Shown: one piece after another, positions 19,810 through 29,291 of the stretch
Position numbering within the stretch: position 1 is the stretch's first letter
Layout: each line of letters opens with the position of its first letter
From: Paracoccus sigandri
GTDB lineage: Bacteria > Pseudomonadota > Alphaproteobacteria > Rhodobacterales > Rhodobacteraceae
Assembly (NCBI RefSeq): GCF_003709565.1
Contig: NZ_QNRC01000024.1
Span: 1 to 61,384 of the forward strand
Reading direction: 5' to 3'
DNA length: 61,384 nt
Position numbers and translations under genes: made by a program
Notes under the pieces: generated by a model
Told to the model about the DNA's origin: nothing
What the model saw: only the letters and a program-made list of their open reading frames with translations
Databases searched by the model: none

Positions 19810-22800
19810 TCAGAACAGGAGCGTGACGGTCTTGGGTGCGCCCCGCCCGACAAGGGCGGAGAGCTGGTAGATGCGGATGTCGAGCGTGTCACCGGGGGCG
19901 AGCGGCGCGCCACAATCGGCGGTCTGCTGGGCGGCCGTGTAGACCGCGCTGGTGGTGGCGGTGCTCAGCGACCGCTTCACGGTTGCGCCATCGAGGATCT
20001 CGACCTCGTAGGCTTCCAGTTCCTCGGCCAGCGGCACCTCCAGCCCGCTCCAGCTGTCAGCGGAAAGCGCGCGGGATCGTCGCGTCCAGCGGATCGTCAG
20101 ATCGCCGGGAATGCGCGGACTACGCCACGGCTGTTCGACATGGGCGACGGAGAACGGCCGCAGGCCGGCGCCCGCGGGCGTGAAAGCCTGCGCGACGTAG
20201 GTCTCGTCGCTGACGGGGCGGCTCGCCGGACCGATGCGCCAGTTCCACGGGATGCCGAGATCGGGCTCGGCGATTGGTAGCGTGGCGAGGCTTTCGTCGA
20301 GCACCACGACCCGTGCGCCGGCGGGTGCTGGGTTGCCCATGGCGCCCTCGGTCCCGCGTTGGCCGCGCAGGAGTCGGGTCAGGCGATACCGGCCGGGGGC
20401 GATCAGTTCGGCCGCGCCTGCCTGGACGATCTCCCAGACATCGGGCGCGCTCTCGATGGCCAGCGCGTTGGCCCCGCCGAACAGCGTCAGGTCGGTGACG
20501 CTTTCGAGGGTGCCGGTCTGCAAATCGACCACCAGCGCGTTGCCGAGATCGAAGCGGGATGTGGGTCCGGCGTAGAAGTCCGAGACCAGCGTGCCGATCC
20601 GGGCGCGTGTGCCAAACGTGGTCAGCAGGTCAAAACCGTCCGTCGAGGGACTGCGGTAGACGGCGATCTCACCGGGCCAAGGGACGGCGCGCGCTGCCGC
20701 GAAGGGCCGATGCGCGGCCTGGTCCTCGGTCAGCTGCGGCAGGTCGAGCAGTATGGCCTCGGGCGCGCCGAAGACGACGGCCTGCGACAGCGCCGAGGGT
20801 CGCGGCGCGCCAGGCGGTTGATCGTAGGCTTCCCGATCCTGGCGTACCGCCTCGATGCCGCGCGCGTCGGCGTCGGCAATCGAGATAAGTCGAAGCGGGA
20901 TGGACCGGCCGTCATGGGCGAGCGTCACCACATCGGCCGGGTCGAGCGCGAGGCGCGAGGGCGGCAGACGGAACGCCGCCGTCTCGCGCCCCACCCACGC
21001 CTCCATCAAAGCGCGGCGGCAGCGGCGCTCGGCCTCCTCGGGCGGTACGGCCATCGGGAAGGACTCGGACGCGATCCGCGTCGTGTCGACCGTGATGCGC
21101 CGCGCCTCGACGAGGGCGGCGTCGTAATCCTCGTCGGCACGGGCGACCTGCCATTTCAGCGCCTGCGGCAACTCGGTCTCCTGGCCGCGCGTCAGTTCCA
21201 GCACGTCGCCTTCGCGGGCGGCCACCAGATCGTCGGGATCGAGGGTGGCGACGGAGGCCCGGCCCCGCATGACGAAGCGGATCACCCCTTCGGTTTCGAC
21301 GGCGTCGAAGCCGAAATGGCGCGACAGCGTGGTGATCGAGGCCCGCGGGCTCTCCAGCGCGCCGATGGCGTAGCCTTCGACCGCGCCCCAGAGACCGGTG
21401 ACGTCGATCCGGGACTCGGGGAGCCCGGCACGCAGGCAGAGGTGCCGCACGAGCGCCGCGAGCGACACCGCGCCGAGCCGCCCGGTCAGCCAGTGCCCGA
21501 GCCGCCAGTTCGCCCCGTCTGTCCAGACGTCGGTCAGCGCCGGGAAGAAGGGATAGGGCCGCGCGTCCCAAGTCCAGGCAGCACACTCGGGAACATGAAC
21601 CATCCGGCCGCCGTAGACCGAGGACAGCGGATTGTTCGCCGGGGTGCCCCACCAGAGGTACGTCGCCTCGAGATACGCCCGCTGGATGGCGTCATCGCGC
21701 CAGCCCCGCGAGAAATGCGGCGTGAAGCTCTCGGACGACTTCGGGTCGAAGAAGACGTTGGGCTGGTTGGTGCCCCGGTCTATGGCGGGACAGCCGAGTT
21801 CGGTAAACCAGATCGGCTTGGACTGCGGCGTCCATGCCGTCGCCGTCCCGCTCTCAATGCCGCCCGGGCGGTCGTAGTGCGGGTTCGACCACCAGGCGCG
21901 CAGATCCTTGTAGCGGAACACCCATGGCTTGCTGGCCGCGCCATCGGTGATCGGGGTGCGGATCTGCGCCGAGCGATCCGCCGCGCTGGCGTAGAACCAG
22001 TCGAACCCTTCGCCGCCCGCGATGTTCGCCTGCAGATAGGCGCGGTCGCAGATCGCGGGCCAGCCCTCGGCCGCGTCCGCATGCTCGAACCCGTCACGCC
22101 AGTCCGACAGCGGCATGTAGTTGTCGATCCCGACGAAATCGATCTCGGGATCGGCCCAGAGCGGGTCGAGGTGAAAGTACACGTCACCCGAACCATCGGC
22201 CGGCTGGTGCCCGAAATACTCCGACCAGTCCGCCGCATAGCCGATCTTCGTCCCGGACCCGAGGATCGAGCGCACATCAGCGAGCAGATCCCGATACGCC
22301 TGCACGGCCGGATAGGCGCTGGCGTCCGACCGGATCGTGGTCAGCCCCGGCATCTCGGTGCCGATCAGGAAGGCATCGACCCCGCCTGCCGCCGCACAGA
22401 GATGGGCGTAGTGCAAAACCATGCGCCGCAGGCCCCAGTCGCCGAACGGCCCGGTCCACGAAACCGACTGACCCGAGACGCTGAAGCTGGCAGGCGTGGC
22501 CGCGCCGAACAGCGACGCGACCTGCGCGGCCGCCGTGGCGGTCTTGTCCACGGTCCCGGCGAATCCAGCGGCAGGCGAACAGGTGATCCGGCCCCGCCAG
22601 GGGAATGCAGGCTGGCCGGTCTCGGCGGCGTTGTCGCTGTAGGGGTTCGGCAGCGTGTTGCCGGGCGGCACGTCCATCAGGATGAACGGGTAGAAGGTGA
22701 CGCGCAGCCCGCGCGCCTTCATCTCCTCGATCGCCTGCACCACCGCGAAGTCGGATGGCGTGCCGCCATAGACGGGCCGATCCCGGTCGTCGCGGCTGAC

Positions 22801-23775
22801 GAGGAAGGCGTTCGCCCGGCTGACGCCGTTCACCGACCAGCTGACCGGCGTGGTCGACTTGGCCGACACCTCGACGCCCGGCCGCACCTTGCAGGATCCC
22901 GCGCGCAGATCGTCGCCGAACCACGCCACCACGAGGCTGACGCTTTCGACCGCCGGGGCCATGGCCTGCAGCCGGTCCAGCGCCTCCACCATGTCGGTGG
23001 AGTCGGCCAGCGCGTTCAGGTTCTCGGGCACCGTCGCGCCGCCGTCGGTCTTGCGGATCGCCTGCGTCGCGTAGGTGAACTCGCCCGAGGCGGGGATCAT
23101 GGTGACGGCGCGGGTCAGGCCCTCGGCAGTGTCGGGATCGGCGAGCGGCCGGAACACCTCGAAGGACAGCTGCGGCAGGCGGTTGCCGTAGGTCGAAAGT
23201 GCCAGATCCTCGAAGACCACATAGGCGGTGTCGCGGTAGGCAGGCGTGCTGGCCGCGCCCATCTTCGCGGCGATGAACGGGTCGGCCGCCTGAGCCTCAT
23301 CGCCCGGATACCAGCGCCAGGTGACGCCGGAGAGGTCCATCGGCTTGCCGTCCGCCCAGATGCGCCCGATCCCGGTAATCGGGCCCTCGCACAAGGCGAC
23401 GGCGAAACTGGCGTAATAGAGATACTCGGTGGTCTTGACCTTGCCGCCCCCGCCGCCTTTGCCGCCGCCCTGCGTGGTGGTCTTCGTCTCCTCGCGGAAA
23501 TCGGTAGCCCAGATGATGTTGCCGCCCATTCGCATGCGGCCGTAGAGCCGCGGGATGACCGCGCCCTCAGTGGCGGAGGTGATGCGCAGCGTGTCGAGCC
23601 GAGCGCCCTCGATGCGCTGGGTGGGTGCCAGCGACGAGATGATCCAGCTGTCGACGACCGAGCCGATGGTGGAGCCGATGAAGCCGCCGATGGTCGCGGC
23701 GCTGACGCCAAGGATCGCGCCGCCGATCGAACCGCCAATGGCAGCGCCGGCCGCGCCGAGAACGAGGGTGGCCAT
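19810..23775 (-). CDS. GTA-type TIM-barrel baseplate (megatron) protein
   Basis: 1321 aa, the usual size of gp15 in the Rhodobacter GTA. The N-terminus is Gly/Ala/Ile-rich and hydrophobic (about 1-50). A central glycoside-hydrolase-like TIM barrel (about 300-680) contains [11 protein letters not shown] and [13 protein letters not shown], and the C-terminal half matches the phage tail protein domain. It forms the baseplate hub and receptor-contact structure at the tail tip. It is preceded by NlpC/P60, DUF2163 and, beyond a lysis cassette, DUF2460 genes, the GTA order. The large open frame on the opposite strand is a composition artefact. Confidence 0.92.
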   Translation of the reverse strand: MATLVLGAAGAAIGGSIGGAILGVSAATIGGFIGSTIGSVVDSWIISSLAPTQRIEGARLDTLRITSATEGAVIPRLYGRMRMGGNIIWATDFREETKTTTQGGGKGGGGGKVKTTEYLYYASFAVALCEGPITGIGRIWADGKPMDLSGVTWRWYPGDEAQAADPFIAAKMGAASTPAYRDTAYVVFEDLALSTYGNRLPQLSFEVFRPLADPDTAEGLTRAVTMIPASGEFTYATQAIRKTDGGATVPENLNALADSTDMVEALDRLQAMAPAVESVSLVVAWFGDDLRAGSCKVRPGVEVSAKSTTPVSWSVNGVSRANAFLVSRDDRDRPVYGGTPSDFAVVQAIEEMKARGLRVTFYPFILMDVPPGNTLPNPYSDNAAETGQPAFPWRGRITCSPAAGFAGTVDKTATAAAQVASLFGAATPASFSVSGQSVSWTGPFGDWGLRRMVLHYAHLCAAAGGVDAFLIGTEMPGLTTIRSDASAYPAVQAYRDLLADVRSILGSGTKIGYAADWSEYFGHQPADGSGDVYFHLDPLWADPEIDFVGIDNYMPLSDWRDGFEHADAAEGWPAICDRAYLQANIAGGEGFDWFYASAADRSAQIRTPITDGAASKPWVFRYKDLRAWWSNPHYDRPGGIESGTATAWTPQSKPIWFTELGCPAIDRGTNQPNVFFDPKSSESFTPHFSRGWRDDAIQRAYLEATYLWWGTPANNPLSSVYGGRMVHVPECAAWTWDARPYPFFPALTDVWTDGANWRLGHWLTGRLGAVSLAALVRHLCLRAGLPESRIDVTGLWGAVEGYAIGALESPRASITTLSRHFGFDAVETEGVIRFVMRGRASVATLDPDDLVAAREGDVLELTRGQETELPQALKWQVARADEDYDAALVEARRITVDTTRIASESFPMAVPPEEAERRCRRALMEAWVGRETAAFRLPPSRLALDPADVVTLAHDGRSIPLRLISIADADARGIEAVRQDREAYDQPPGAPRPSALSQAVVFGAPEAILLDLPQLTEDQAAHRPFAAARAVPWPGEIAVYRSPSTDGFDLLTTFGTRARIGTLVSDFYAGPTSRFDLGNALVVDLQTGTLESVTDLTLFGGANALAIESAPDVWEIVQAGAAELIAPGRYRLTRLLRGQRGTEGAMGNPAPAGARVVVLDESLATLPIAEPDLGIPWNWRIGPASRPVSDETYVAQAFTPAGAGLRPFSVAHVEQPWRSPRIPGDLTIRWTRRSRALSADSWSGLEVPLAEELEAYEVEILDGATVKRSLSTATTSAVYTAAQQTADCGAPLAPGDTLDIRIYQLSALVGRGAPKTVTLLF

Positions 23776-23784
23776 GTCGGGGTC

Positions 23785-24231
23785 TCAGCGTTGCGGAAAC
23801 AGGAAGGCGAAGGCGATGCGCCGCCGCCAGGATGGGGTGAGCGGTTCCTCGATCACGCCGAGCCGCTCGTAGGCGTGGAGGAAGCTGTCGGACCCGGTCA
23901 GGATCGCGACATGCTTGGCGATGGCGCGGGGCCTCATGCGGAAGAGGACCAGCGCGCCGGGCCCGGCCTCCGCAGGCCACACCTCGATCATCATCCGGCG
24001 TGCGCCGTCCGCCAGCACCTCGCGCGGGCCGGTCTCGCCCCAGTCGCGGCTGTAGGGCGGGATCGGGAACGGCTCGGGGCCGACGACCTCGCGCCAGACA
24101 CCGCGTGCGAGGCCGAGGCAGTCGCAGCCGACGCCGCGCAGGCTCGCCTGGTCGTGGTATGGCGTGCCGAGCCAGGAGCGCGCAATGGTGACGACATAAG
24201 TGGGATCGGCCGATGCGAGGGGTTGCGTCAC
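23785..24231 (-). CDS. NlpC/P60 tail-associated peptidase (GTA gp14-like)
   Basis: 148 aa. NlpC/P60 fold with the catalytic Cys in GCDCLGLARG (about residue 37) and the His in AKHVAIL (about 108). Such proteins sit in the tail tip and cut cell-wall peptides during DNA entry. It overlaps the upstream DUF2163 gene by 4 nt (ATGA), indicating coupled translation, and is followed 9 nt later by the TIM-barrel gene. Confidence 0.9.
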   Translation of the reverse strand: MTQPLASADPTYVVTIARSWLGTPYHDQASLRGVGCDCLGLARGVWREVVGPEPFPIPPYSRDWGETGPREVLADGARRMMIEVWPAEAGPGALVLFRMRPRAIAKHVAILTGSDSFLHAYERLGVIEEPLTPSWRRRIAFAFLFPQR

Positions 24232-25112
24232 AGCACGCCTCCCTCGTGCCCGCCATCCTTGGTGGCGTAGCGCAGCACGGCATCTTGGCCGGGGATATGC
24301 GGAAAGCCCCGGAAACTGGCGGTATTGGCGAACTTCGCGCCGCAGGTCTCGATCCGCTTGTCGCAGCCCGCGCGGATGGTGAAGCCGTCGTCCTCGGCGA
24401 TCGGGCGCACCGGCGCTTCGAGCAGGGTCAGCACGGCGATGCCGTCCGCAACGTCATGGCCCAGCACTTCGGTGCGCCGTCCCGTGTTCGCGCCGCTGGT
24501 CCATTCGACCGTGCCGAAGGTGAACCAGCCGGAGGCGAAGCCGCCGAGGCCCGAGGCGGTAAACGCGCGGTCGCGCAGCAGATCGATCACGGCGCCCGTG
24601 CCTTTGTAGGCCGGGTCCTCCAGATCGACGCTGCAGCGCGCATCGCCGAGCGCCGCGTCGCAACTCGCTTGAAAGGTCCGCCCCACCGTCTGGCCGAGGA
24701 CGTGGGCGAGCGAGCGCACCTCGGCGACGAAGGCCAGTCGCCCGCGCCGAATCTGGCCGATGGCGCCACGCCGCATCAGCACGCGCTGCGCGGTGTCGGC
24801 CCAGTTCACCCGCCAGACCTCGACCTCCGCGTTGTCCCAGCGGCCATCAAGGATGTCGGTCTCGGTGATGCGGTCCGAGGTCAGCACGCCTTCGGCGTCC
24901 TGGGCATCGACCGACAGGTCCGAGCCCGAGCGAACCTCGGACGCCGTCAACCCGCTCTCAGGTTCGAAATCGGTGCCGTCGAAGCTTAGCGTGCGGTCGT
25001 GGTCAGTGAAGCCGAAGGAGACGCCGTCAGCCCGGGCGATCCGCCAGCACCACGCGAGCGTCGTCGTGCCCTCATCGAGATGGGCCTGCAGCGCGGGCGA
25101 GAGGGATTTCAC
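24228..25112 (-). CDS. DUF2163/BR0599 tail protein (GTA gp13-like)
   Basis: 294 aa. The N-terminal DUF2163 domain (LQAHLDEGTTTLAWCWRI) and C-terminal phage_BR0599 domain with CDKRIETCGAKFANTASFRG define a baseplate hub protein of the GTA/siphophage type. The Cys pair in the C-terminal domain may bind an iron-sulfur cluster, as proposed for GTA hubs. It sits between the lysis cassette and the NlpC/P60 gene, with 4-nt overlaps on both sides. Confidence 0.9.
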   Translation of the reverse strand: MKSLSPALQAHLDEGTTTLAWCWRIARADGVSFGFTDHDRTLSFDGTDFEPESGLTASEVRSGSDLSVDAQDAEGVLTSDRITETDILDGRWDNAEVEVWRVNWADTAQRVLMRRGAIGQIRRGRLAFVAEVRSLAHVLGQTVGRTFQASCDAALGDARCSVDLEDPAYKGTGAVIDLLRDRAFTASGLGGFASGWFTFGTVEWTSGANTGRRTEVLGHDVADGIAVLTLLEAPVRPIAEDDGFTIRAGCDKRIETCGAKFANTASFRGFPHIPGQDAVLRYATKDGGHEGGVL

Positions 25113-25318
25113 TTCCGCCCCCAGCCGCGAAGCAACGCCAGAGAGGCCAGTGCGGACGAGACGACACCGCCGCCAGCGCCGGTCAGGGCGTAGAGGTTGA
25201 AGGGCCTCAGGTCGAAGGTGCCGGTCGCCAGATCGAAGTCAGCTAACCCGGCCATCGCCAGACCGGAGGCTGCCAGACAGGCAAGGTAGATCAGCCCACG
25301 CGCGAGGTTCCAGTTCAT
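25109..25318 (-). CDS. Small membrane protein of the lysis cassette
   Basis: 69 aa with two hydrophobic segments (LIYLACLAASGLAMAGL and a C-terminal Ala/Val/Leu stretch). The start at 25318 is set by aaggaaagg upstream and a 4-nt overlap with the lysozyme stop. Two-helix phage membrane proteins next to endolysin genes act as holins or antiholins; which applies here is unclear. Confidence 0.7.
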   Translation of the reverse strand: MNWNLARGLIYLACLAASGLAMAGLADFDLATGTFDLRPFNLYALTGAGGGVVSSALASLALLRGWGRK

Positions 25319-25959
25319 GATGTTGCCTTTCCTTTGAAATGGTCCAACAGCCTCCGCCACCAAGACGGAGCGACAATGGTTTGCGTCGGCACCGGCGCGC
25401 TTGTGGGGCGCAGCAGCGCCAGCGCTTCGTCCTCGGTCAGGCGCCGGATCGGTCGCGAGAAATCGACCCGGCCGTCGCGGTCGACCGACCAGACCGGGAT
25501 AGTACCGGTCGGATAGCGGCCCGTGGCGAAGAGGTCGCGTTCGGCCTCGCGGCGTGGGCGGATTGCGGCGGGCTTGAGCCAGCCCATGAAGGCCGCGGCG
25601 GCGGCTGCCCGGTCGCCCGCGTTCAGGTGCCGGGTGAGCGCCGCCTTGGCGATGCCGCCGGTGTTGTAGTGAAACGAGACAAGCGCATCGAACTCGTGCG
25701 GCTGGAGCGGCACCTTTACGGCGCGCAACACCTCGGCCTCGTAGCGTGCGAGGTCGGACCGGAAGACCCGGGACGCCTCGCGGATCCCGGCATCGAGATC
25801 GGCGGGCATGCCGCGCGGCATCGTGGCGGGATCGGGTGCCCCGGCGGCAGCCGTGTGGCCGATGCCGAAGGTCCAGACCTGTTTCACATCGAGATAGGGT
25901 CCGGGCACGATGCCTTCGTGCCGGACGAGGGCCAATAGGCCCCGGTCAGTCATCTGCAT
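25315..25959 (-). CDS. Phage lysozyme (GH24 muramidase, endolysin)
   Basis: 214 aa. GH24 motif at the N-terminus: catalytic Glu in RHEGIV (about residue 15), then PYLD and FGIGHT. The core covers about residues 1-150; the C-terminal 60 aa are an extension of unknown role. It cleaves peptidoglycan at lysis, after holin action. Placed between two sets of small membrane proteins and inside the tail-tip module. Confidence 0.92.
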   Translation of the reverse strand: MQMTDRGLLALVRHEGIVPGPYLDVKQVWTFGIGHTAAAGAPDPATMPRGMPADLDAGIREASRVFRSDLARYEAEVLRAVKVPLQPHEFDALVSFHYNTGGIAKAALTRHLNAGDRAAAAAAFMGWLKPAAIRPRREAERDLFATGRYPTGTIPVWSVDRDGRVDFSRPIRRLTEDEALALLRPTSAPVPTQTIVAPSWWRRLLDHFKGKATS

Positions 25960-25964
25960 GGAAG

Positions 25965-26096
25965 TTACCCCAGAAGCGAGAGGATCAGGATCAGTGCGGC
26001 GATCGCGATGCCGACGCCCAAGCGGTGGCGGAAGGCCTGGCCGGGATCGGCTGGGTCGCAGCGCAGCGAGCGCGCGAGGCGGAGAAGGTCATGCAT
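25965..26096 (-). CDS. 43-aa single-span membrane peptide of the lysis cassette
   Basis: Short frame from ATG 26096 to TAA 25965. The N-terminal 25 residues are basic (MHDLLRLARS), followed by one hydrophobic span (GVGIAIAALILILSLLG) at the C-terminus. It overlaps the upstream holin-like gene by 8 nt and ends 5 nt before the lysozyme ATG, so it fits tightly into the operon. Could be a spanin-like or holin-modulating peptide. The coding call rests on spacing and the membrane span only. Confidence 0.6.
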   Translation of the reverse strand: MHDLLRLARSLRCDPADPGQAFRHRLGVGIAIAALILILSLLG

Positions 26097-26439
26097 CGCC
26101 ATCACCTTTCCCGGCATGGCGCAGGCGGGCGAGCAGCACCTCGATGAAGGCGGGACCGAAGACGCCGACCAGATAGGCGGCCGATCCGGCCGCGCCCCCG
26201 GCCGGGATCGCCTCGGGCGGCAGGCTGAGCCAGCGGATGATGATCGCCATCGACAGGCTTCCCATCCCGGCCGCGATCAAACCGCCGAGCAGGATGTGGC
26301 GCAGCGCGTCGCGCAGCCGCATCTTCGTCGTCAGCGCGTTGGTCGCGCCCCCGAGCGCGCCCCAGGCGGCGAGGATCACCGCCGTGGAGGCGAGCAGTTC
26401 CTTCAGCGCCGCCGCCAGAAATCCGGTTTCATCATTCAT
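26089..26439 (-). CDS. Holin-like membrane protein
   Basis: 116 aa with about three hydrophobic segments (ASTAVILAAWGALGG; HILLGGLIAAGMGSLSMAIII; SAAYLVGVFGPAFIEVLL). The start ATG 26439 overlaps the DUF2460 stop by 4 nt; longer upstream frames are artefacts. Its size, topology and position just ahead of the lysozyme support a holin that permeabilises the inner membrane. Confidence 0.75.
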   Translation of the reverse strand: MNDETGFLAAALKELLASTAVILAAWGALGGATNALTTKMRLRDALRHILLGGLIAAGMGSLSMAIIIRWLSLPPEAIPAGGAAGSAAYLVGVFGPAFIEVLLARLRHAGKGDGDA

Positions 26440-27062
26440 GGTCGGATCTCCAGAAGCGGGATGGAGGTGATCGAGCCAAGCCGCTCGAGGTCGAGGGTCA
26501 CGTCGAGCACGTCCGTGTCGAAGCGGACCGGGACATCGAACTCGAAGCCCGCGGTGATCGCGACGCTGAGGCCCGGCGCGGTGGTGAAGGTGATGATGCC
26601 GGTCGTGGTATCGACGGACCAGCCGGAGGCCTGGGGTGCGCCATTCAGGGCGACAGTGACCGAGCCCGCGACCGGCTTGGCGATGGTCCGCACCCATGTC
26701 TGGCTGCCCGAGGCGTAGCGCTTCACCAGCTGGAAGGCGGTCGTCGTGCCGTCGCCGGTGCCGGTCGCTTGGTCGGTCGGCGCCGGTGTGCCCGAGGGCA
26801 AGCAGGACTTGTGGTCTCCCCAATCCTTGAACCGGAAGCCATGCAGGCGACCGTTCCGCGCCTCGAAGAAGGCGACCACCGACGCCAGATCGTCAGCCCG
26901 GCGGATACCGTAGGCGACATCATAGCGGCGGCGCGAATTGGCCCAGCTGGCGTTCCTCTCCTCGTCGCCCGAGGCCAGCTCGACGATCTGGGTGCGCCGC
27001 TCGGGTCCGCCGCGCGCACCACGGCTGATGTCGTCCGGAAACCGGACCTCGTGAAAAGCCAT
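26436..27062 (-). CDS. DUF2460 distal tail protein (GTA gp12-like)
   Basis: 208 aa. Begins FHEVRFPDDISRGARGGPERRT, the DUF2460 hallmark, with FRFKDWGDH in the middle. In GTAs and related phages this forms the distal tail ring linking tube to hub. It directly follows the tape-measure gene. Unlike the Rhodobacter GTA, the next genes are lysis genes, not DUF2163. Confidence 0.92.
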   Translation of the reverse strand: MAFHEVRFPDDISRGARGGPERRTQIVELASGDEERNASWANSRRRYDVAYGIRRADDLASVVAFFEARNGRLHGFRFKDWGDHKSCLPSGTPAPTDQATGTGDGTTTAFQLVKRYASGSQTWVRTIAKPVAGSVTVALNGAPQASGWSVDTTTGIITFTTAPGLSVAITAGFEFDVPVRFDTDVLDVTLDLERLGSITSIPLLEIRP

Positions 27063-27102
27063 CGCTGTTCTCTGTCTGGTTCAGGGTTGTGCCGGCCGGG
27101 GC

Positions 27103-29247
27103 TCACATGCCGCGCCGCCCGAGCGAGACAGCGCGGGCGATATCGGCCGCGATCTGCGTTCGGGATTGGCGGAAGCTTTCGGCGTCCCGAGCGTTGATGT
27201 TCACCGTGACATTGCCGCCCGCGCCGTAACCTGCGGCTTCCCTGCGCGAGAGCACCCGCTCACCGCGCTGCAGGATCGCGGGCACCTCGTCGGGCCTGAG
27301 CCCCGCCCAGCCGCCGGAATGCATGCGCGGCGCCCCGGCGAAGGCCAGTGCCGGCACCATGCGGCCCGGACCCGGAGACCCGACCATGCCGCCCGCATGC
27401 AGGATGTTGGCAAAAATCCCGCCGCCGAGATTGCCCAGCACGCCGGAGAGCACGCCCGCCAGCGGGCCGAGGATGAAGCGCCGCGCCGCAAGCTTCGCCA
27501 GATCGGCGATCAGCGAGGTGACCAGATCGCCGAACTTCAGCTTGCCGGTCTTCACGAATTCGCCGATTGCGTTCTCGGCGCTGCGGAACGCCCCGACCAG
27601 CGCATTGCCGATATCGCCGCCGATGTCGCGCGCCTTCGTGGCATAGTCGGCAAGGGTCTCTCTCACCGCAGCCCAGCCGGTCGCGGCGGCCTCGGCCCCG
27701 GCGCGAGTCTCCTCTCCGGCGCTGCGCCCGGCGGCTCCGGCACGACCGGCAGCGGCCGTGGTATCGTTCAGAGCCGCCGTCACCCGGTCTGCCGATGCGG
27801 CGGCTTCGTCCAGCGGATTCTCCGCCTCCCCGCCGTTCAGCGCATCGCGCAGCGCCTGCATCGCGGGGCCCACGCTGTCGAAGGCTCCGGCCCGGGTGTC
27901 GGCCGCGCGTTGGCGATAGCGGTCGGCCATCGCACCGGCATTGCTGGCGGCATGGTCGAGCATCGAGGCATAGGATTGCGCGCCGAACCAGTCGATCCGC
28001 GCGTCGGCGCCGATCGTCTCGGTGACCGCGTTGAAGGTCGGCCCGATGGTGCCGAGGAAATCGGCCCATTTGTTGGACAGGAAGGCCATCAGCCGCAGCC
28101 AGATCGCCTCGATGTCGGCACGAACCGCCCGGAAATCGTCGACGAAGGAGCCGAGGGTGGCCTTGATCCCGTCCCAGACGGCGCGCGCCACATTGCCCAT
28201 CAGTTCCAGCGCCGTGCCAAAACCGCCCGCGCCCTGCACCAGCTGCCCGAACCAGTAGATCAGCTCGCCCGCGCCGACGATCAGCGCCCCAATCCCGGTG
28301 CGGATGATGGCGCCGCGCAGCAGCGTCAGCGCGCCGGACAGGCTGAAGGTGGCGACACGGGCGGCAACAAAGGCCGCGACCCAACGCCCGGCCATGAAGG
28401 TTGCGAAGGCGATGCCGATCGCGGCAAGGCGCTCCATGTTGTCGGCCACCGCGATCAGCGCCGTGGCAACCATGGAGGATGCCCCGAAGACCTGATCCCA
28501 GGTTCCGACCAGCTGCAGTGCGGCATTGCCGATCAGCGTGAAGGCATCGCCGATGGTTGCCGGCATGCTGTCGGCCTCATCGCGCAGAAGTTCGAGATTG
28601 CCGATCAGCGCAGTGCGGATCACATCACCGGTGATCGCCCCCTGCTGACCGAGGCTGCGCAGGCCCGAGACGGTGGTGCCGAGCTCAGACGCCAGCAGTT
28701 CGGCGAGACGCCCGCCGCTCTGGATCACGGTATTGAGGTTGTCGCCCGAGAGCGTGCCGAGGGCCATCGCTTTGGACAGTGCGTTCTGGACCGAAGCCGC
28801 GCGTTCGGCCCGCGCGCCCGAGACCACCATGGCGTTGTTCAAAGCCTCGGTGAAATCGAGGCTTTCCGCCGTCGTCAGCCCCAGCTCGCGCAGGGCGGTG
28901 GCATTGGCGAGCCAGGACTCCGTGGTCTGGCCGAGGCTGGAATAGGTCCGCCGCGCCATGGCGGTGAGCCGGTCCATGACCGCCGCGCCGGCTTCCTGCG
29001 AGCCGGTGGCAAGATCGACGCGGCTGCGCAGGTCGGTCCACTGGTCGGCATAGGCGACGAGCTGGCGCGTGCTGATCGCAGCCCCAAGGACGCCCATGAC
29101 CCGGCGCACCACCGCGCCGGTGATGTCGGCCTGCCGCTCGATCCGCTTGAAGTTGTTCTCGCCCGCATCGCCGATACCCTGGAACTCGGCCTTCACCTGC
29201 CGGCCACCTTCGGCAACGAGGCGGACGGAGACGCGTTTCTGTGCCAT
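27103..29247 (-). CDS. Tail tape-measure protein
   Basis: 714 aa. The N-terminus has a coiled and helical segment (RLVAEGGRQVKAEFQGIGDAG), then a tape-measure domain (QWTDLRSRVDLATGS, LTAMARRTYSSLGQT). Several hydrophobic helices lie around residues 270-340, and a C-terminal region is rich in Gly and Ala (GGIFANILHAGG). It sets tail length and passes DNA at ejection. Its placement directly after the frameshifting chaperone genes matches siphophage gene order. Confidence 0.92.
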   Translation of the reverse strand: MAQKRVSVRLVAEGGRQVKAEFQGIGDAGENNFKRIERQADITGAVVRRVMGVLGAAISTRQLVAYADQWTDLRSRVDLATGSQEAGAAVMDRLTAMARRTYSSLGQTTESWLANATALRELGLTTAESLDFTEALNNAMVVSGARAERAASVQNALSKAMALGTLSGDNLNTVIQSGGRLAELLASELGTTVSGLRSLGQQGAITGDVIRTALIGNLELLRDEADSMPATIGDAFTLIGNAALQLVGTWDQVFGASSMVATALIAVADNMERLAAIGIAFATFMAGRWVAAFVAARVATFSLSGALTLLRGAIIRTGIGALIVGAGELIYWFGQLVQGAGGFGTALELMGNVARAVWDGIKATLGSFVDDFRAVRADIEAIWLRLMAFLSNKWADFLGTIGPTFNAVTETIGADARIDWFGAQSYASMLDHAASNAGAMADRYRQRAADTRAGAFDSVGPAMQALRDALNGGEAENPLDEAAASADRVTAALNDTTAAAGRAGAAGRSAGEETRAGAEAAATGWAAVRETLADYATKARDIGGDIGNALVGAFRSAENAIGEFVKTGKLKFGDLVTSLIADLAKLAARRFILGPLAGVLSGVLGNLGGGIFANILHAGGMVGSPGPGRMVPALAFAGAPRMHSGGWAGLRPDEVPAILQRGERVLSRREAAGYGAGGNVTVNINARDAESFRQSRTQIAADIARAVSLGRRGM

Positions 29248-29291
29248 GGATCATTGTTCCTGACGCGCGGGACGAGGCTTGCGGAGCGGAT

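Noticed and set aside
20359..24270. 1303-aa rightward open frame opposite the TIM-barrel gene
   Set aside because: Arg/Gly/Ala-rich, no domain, no ribosome site; a by-product of GC-rich codons on the other strand.
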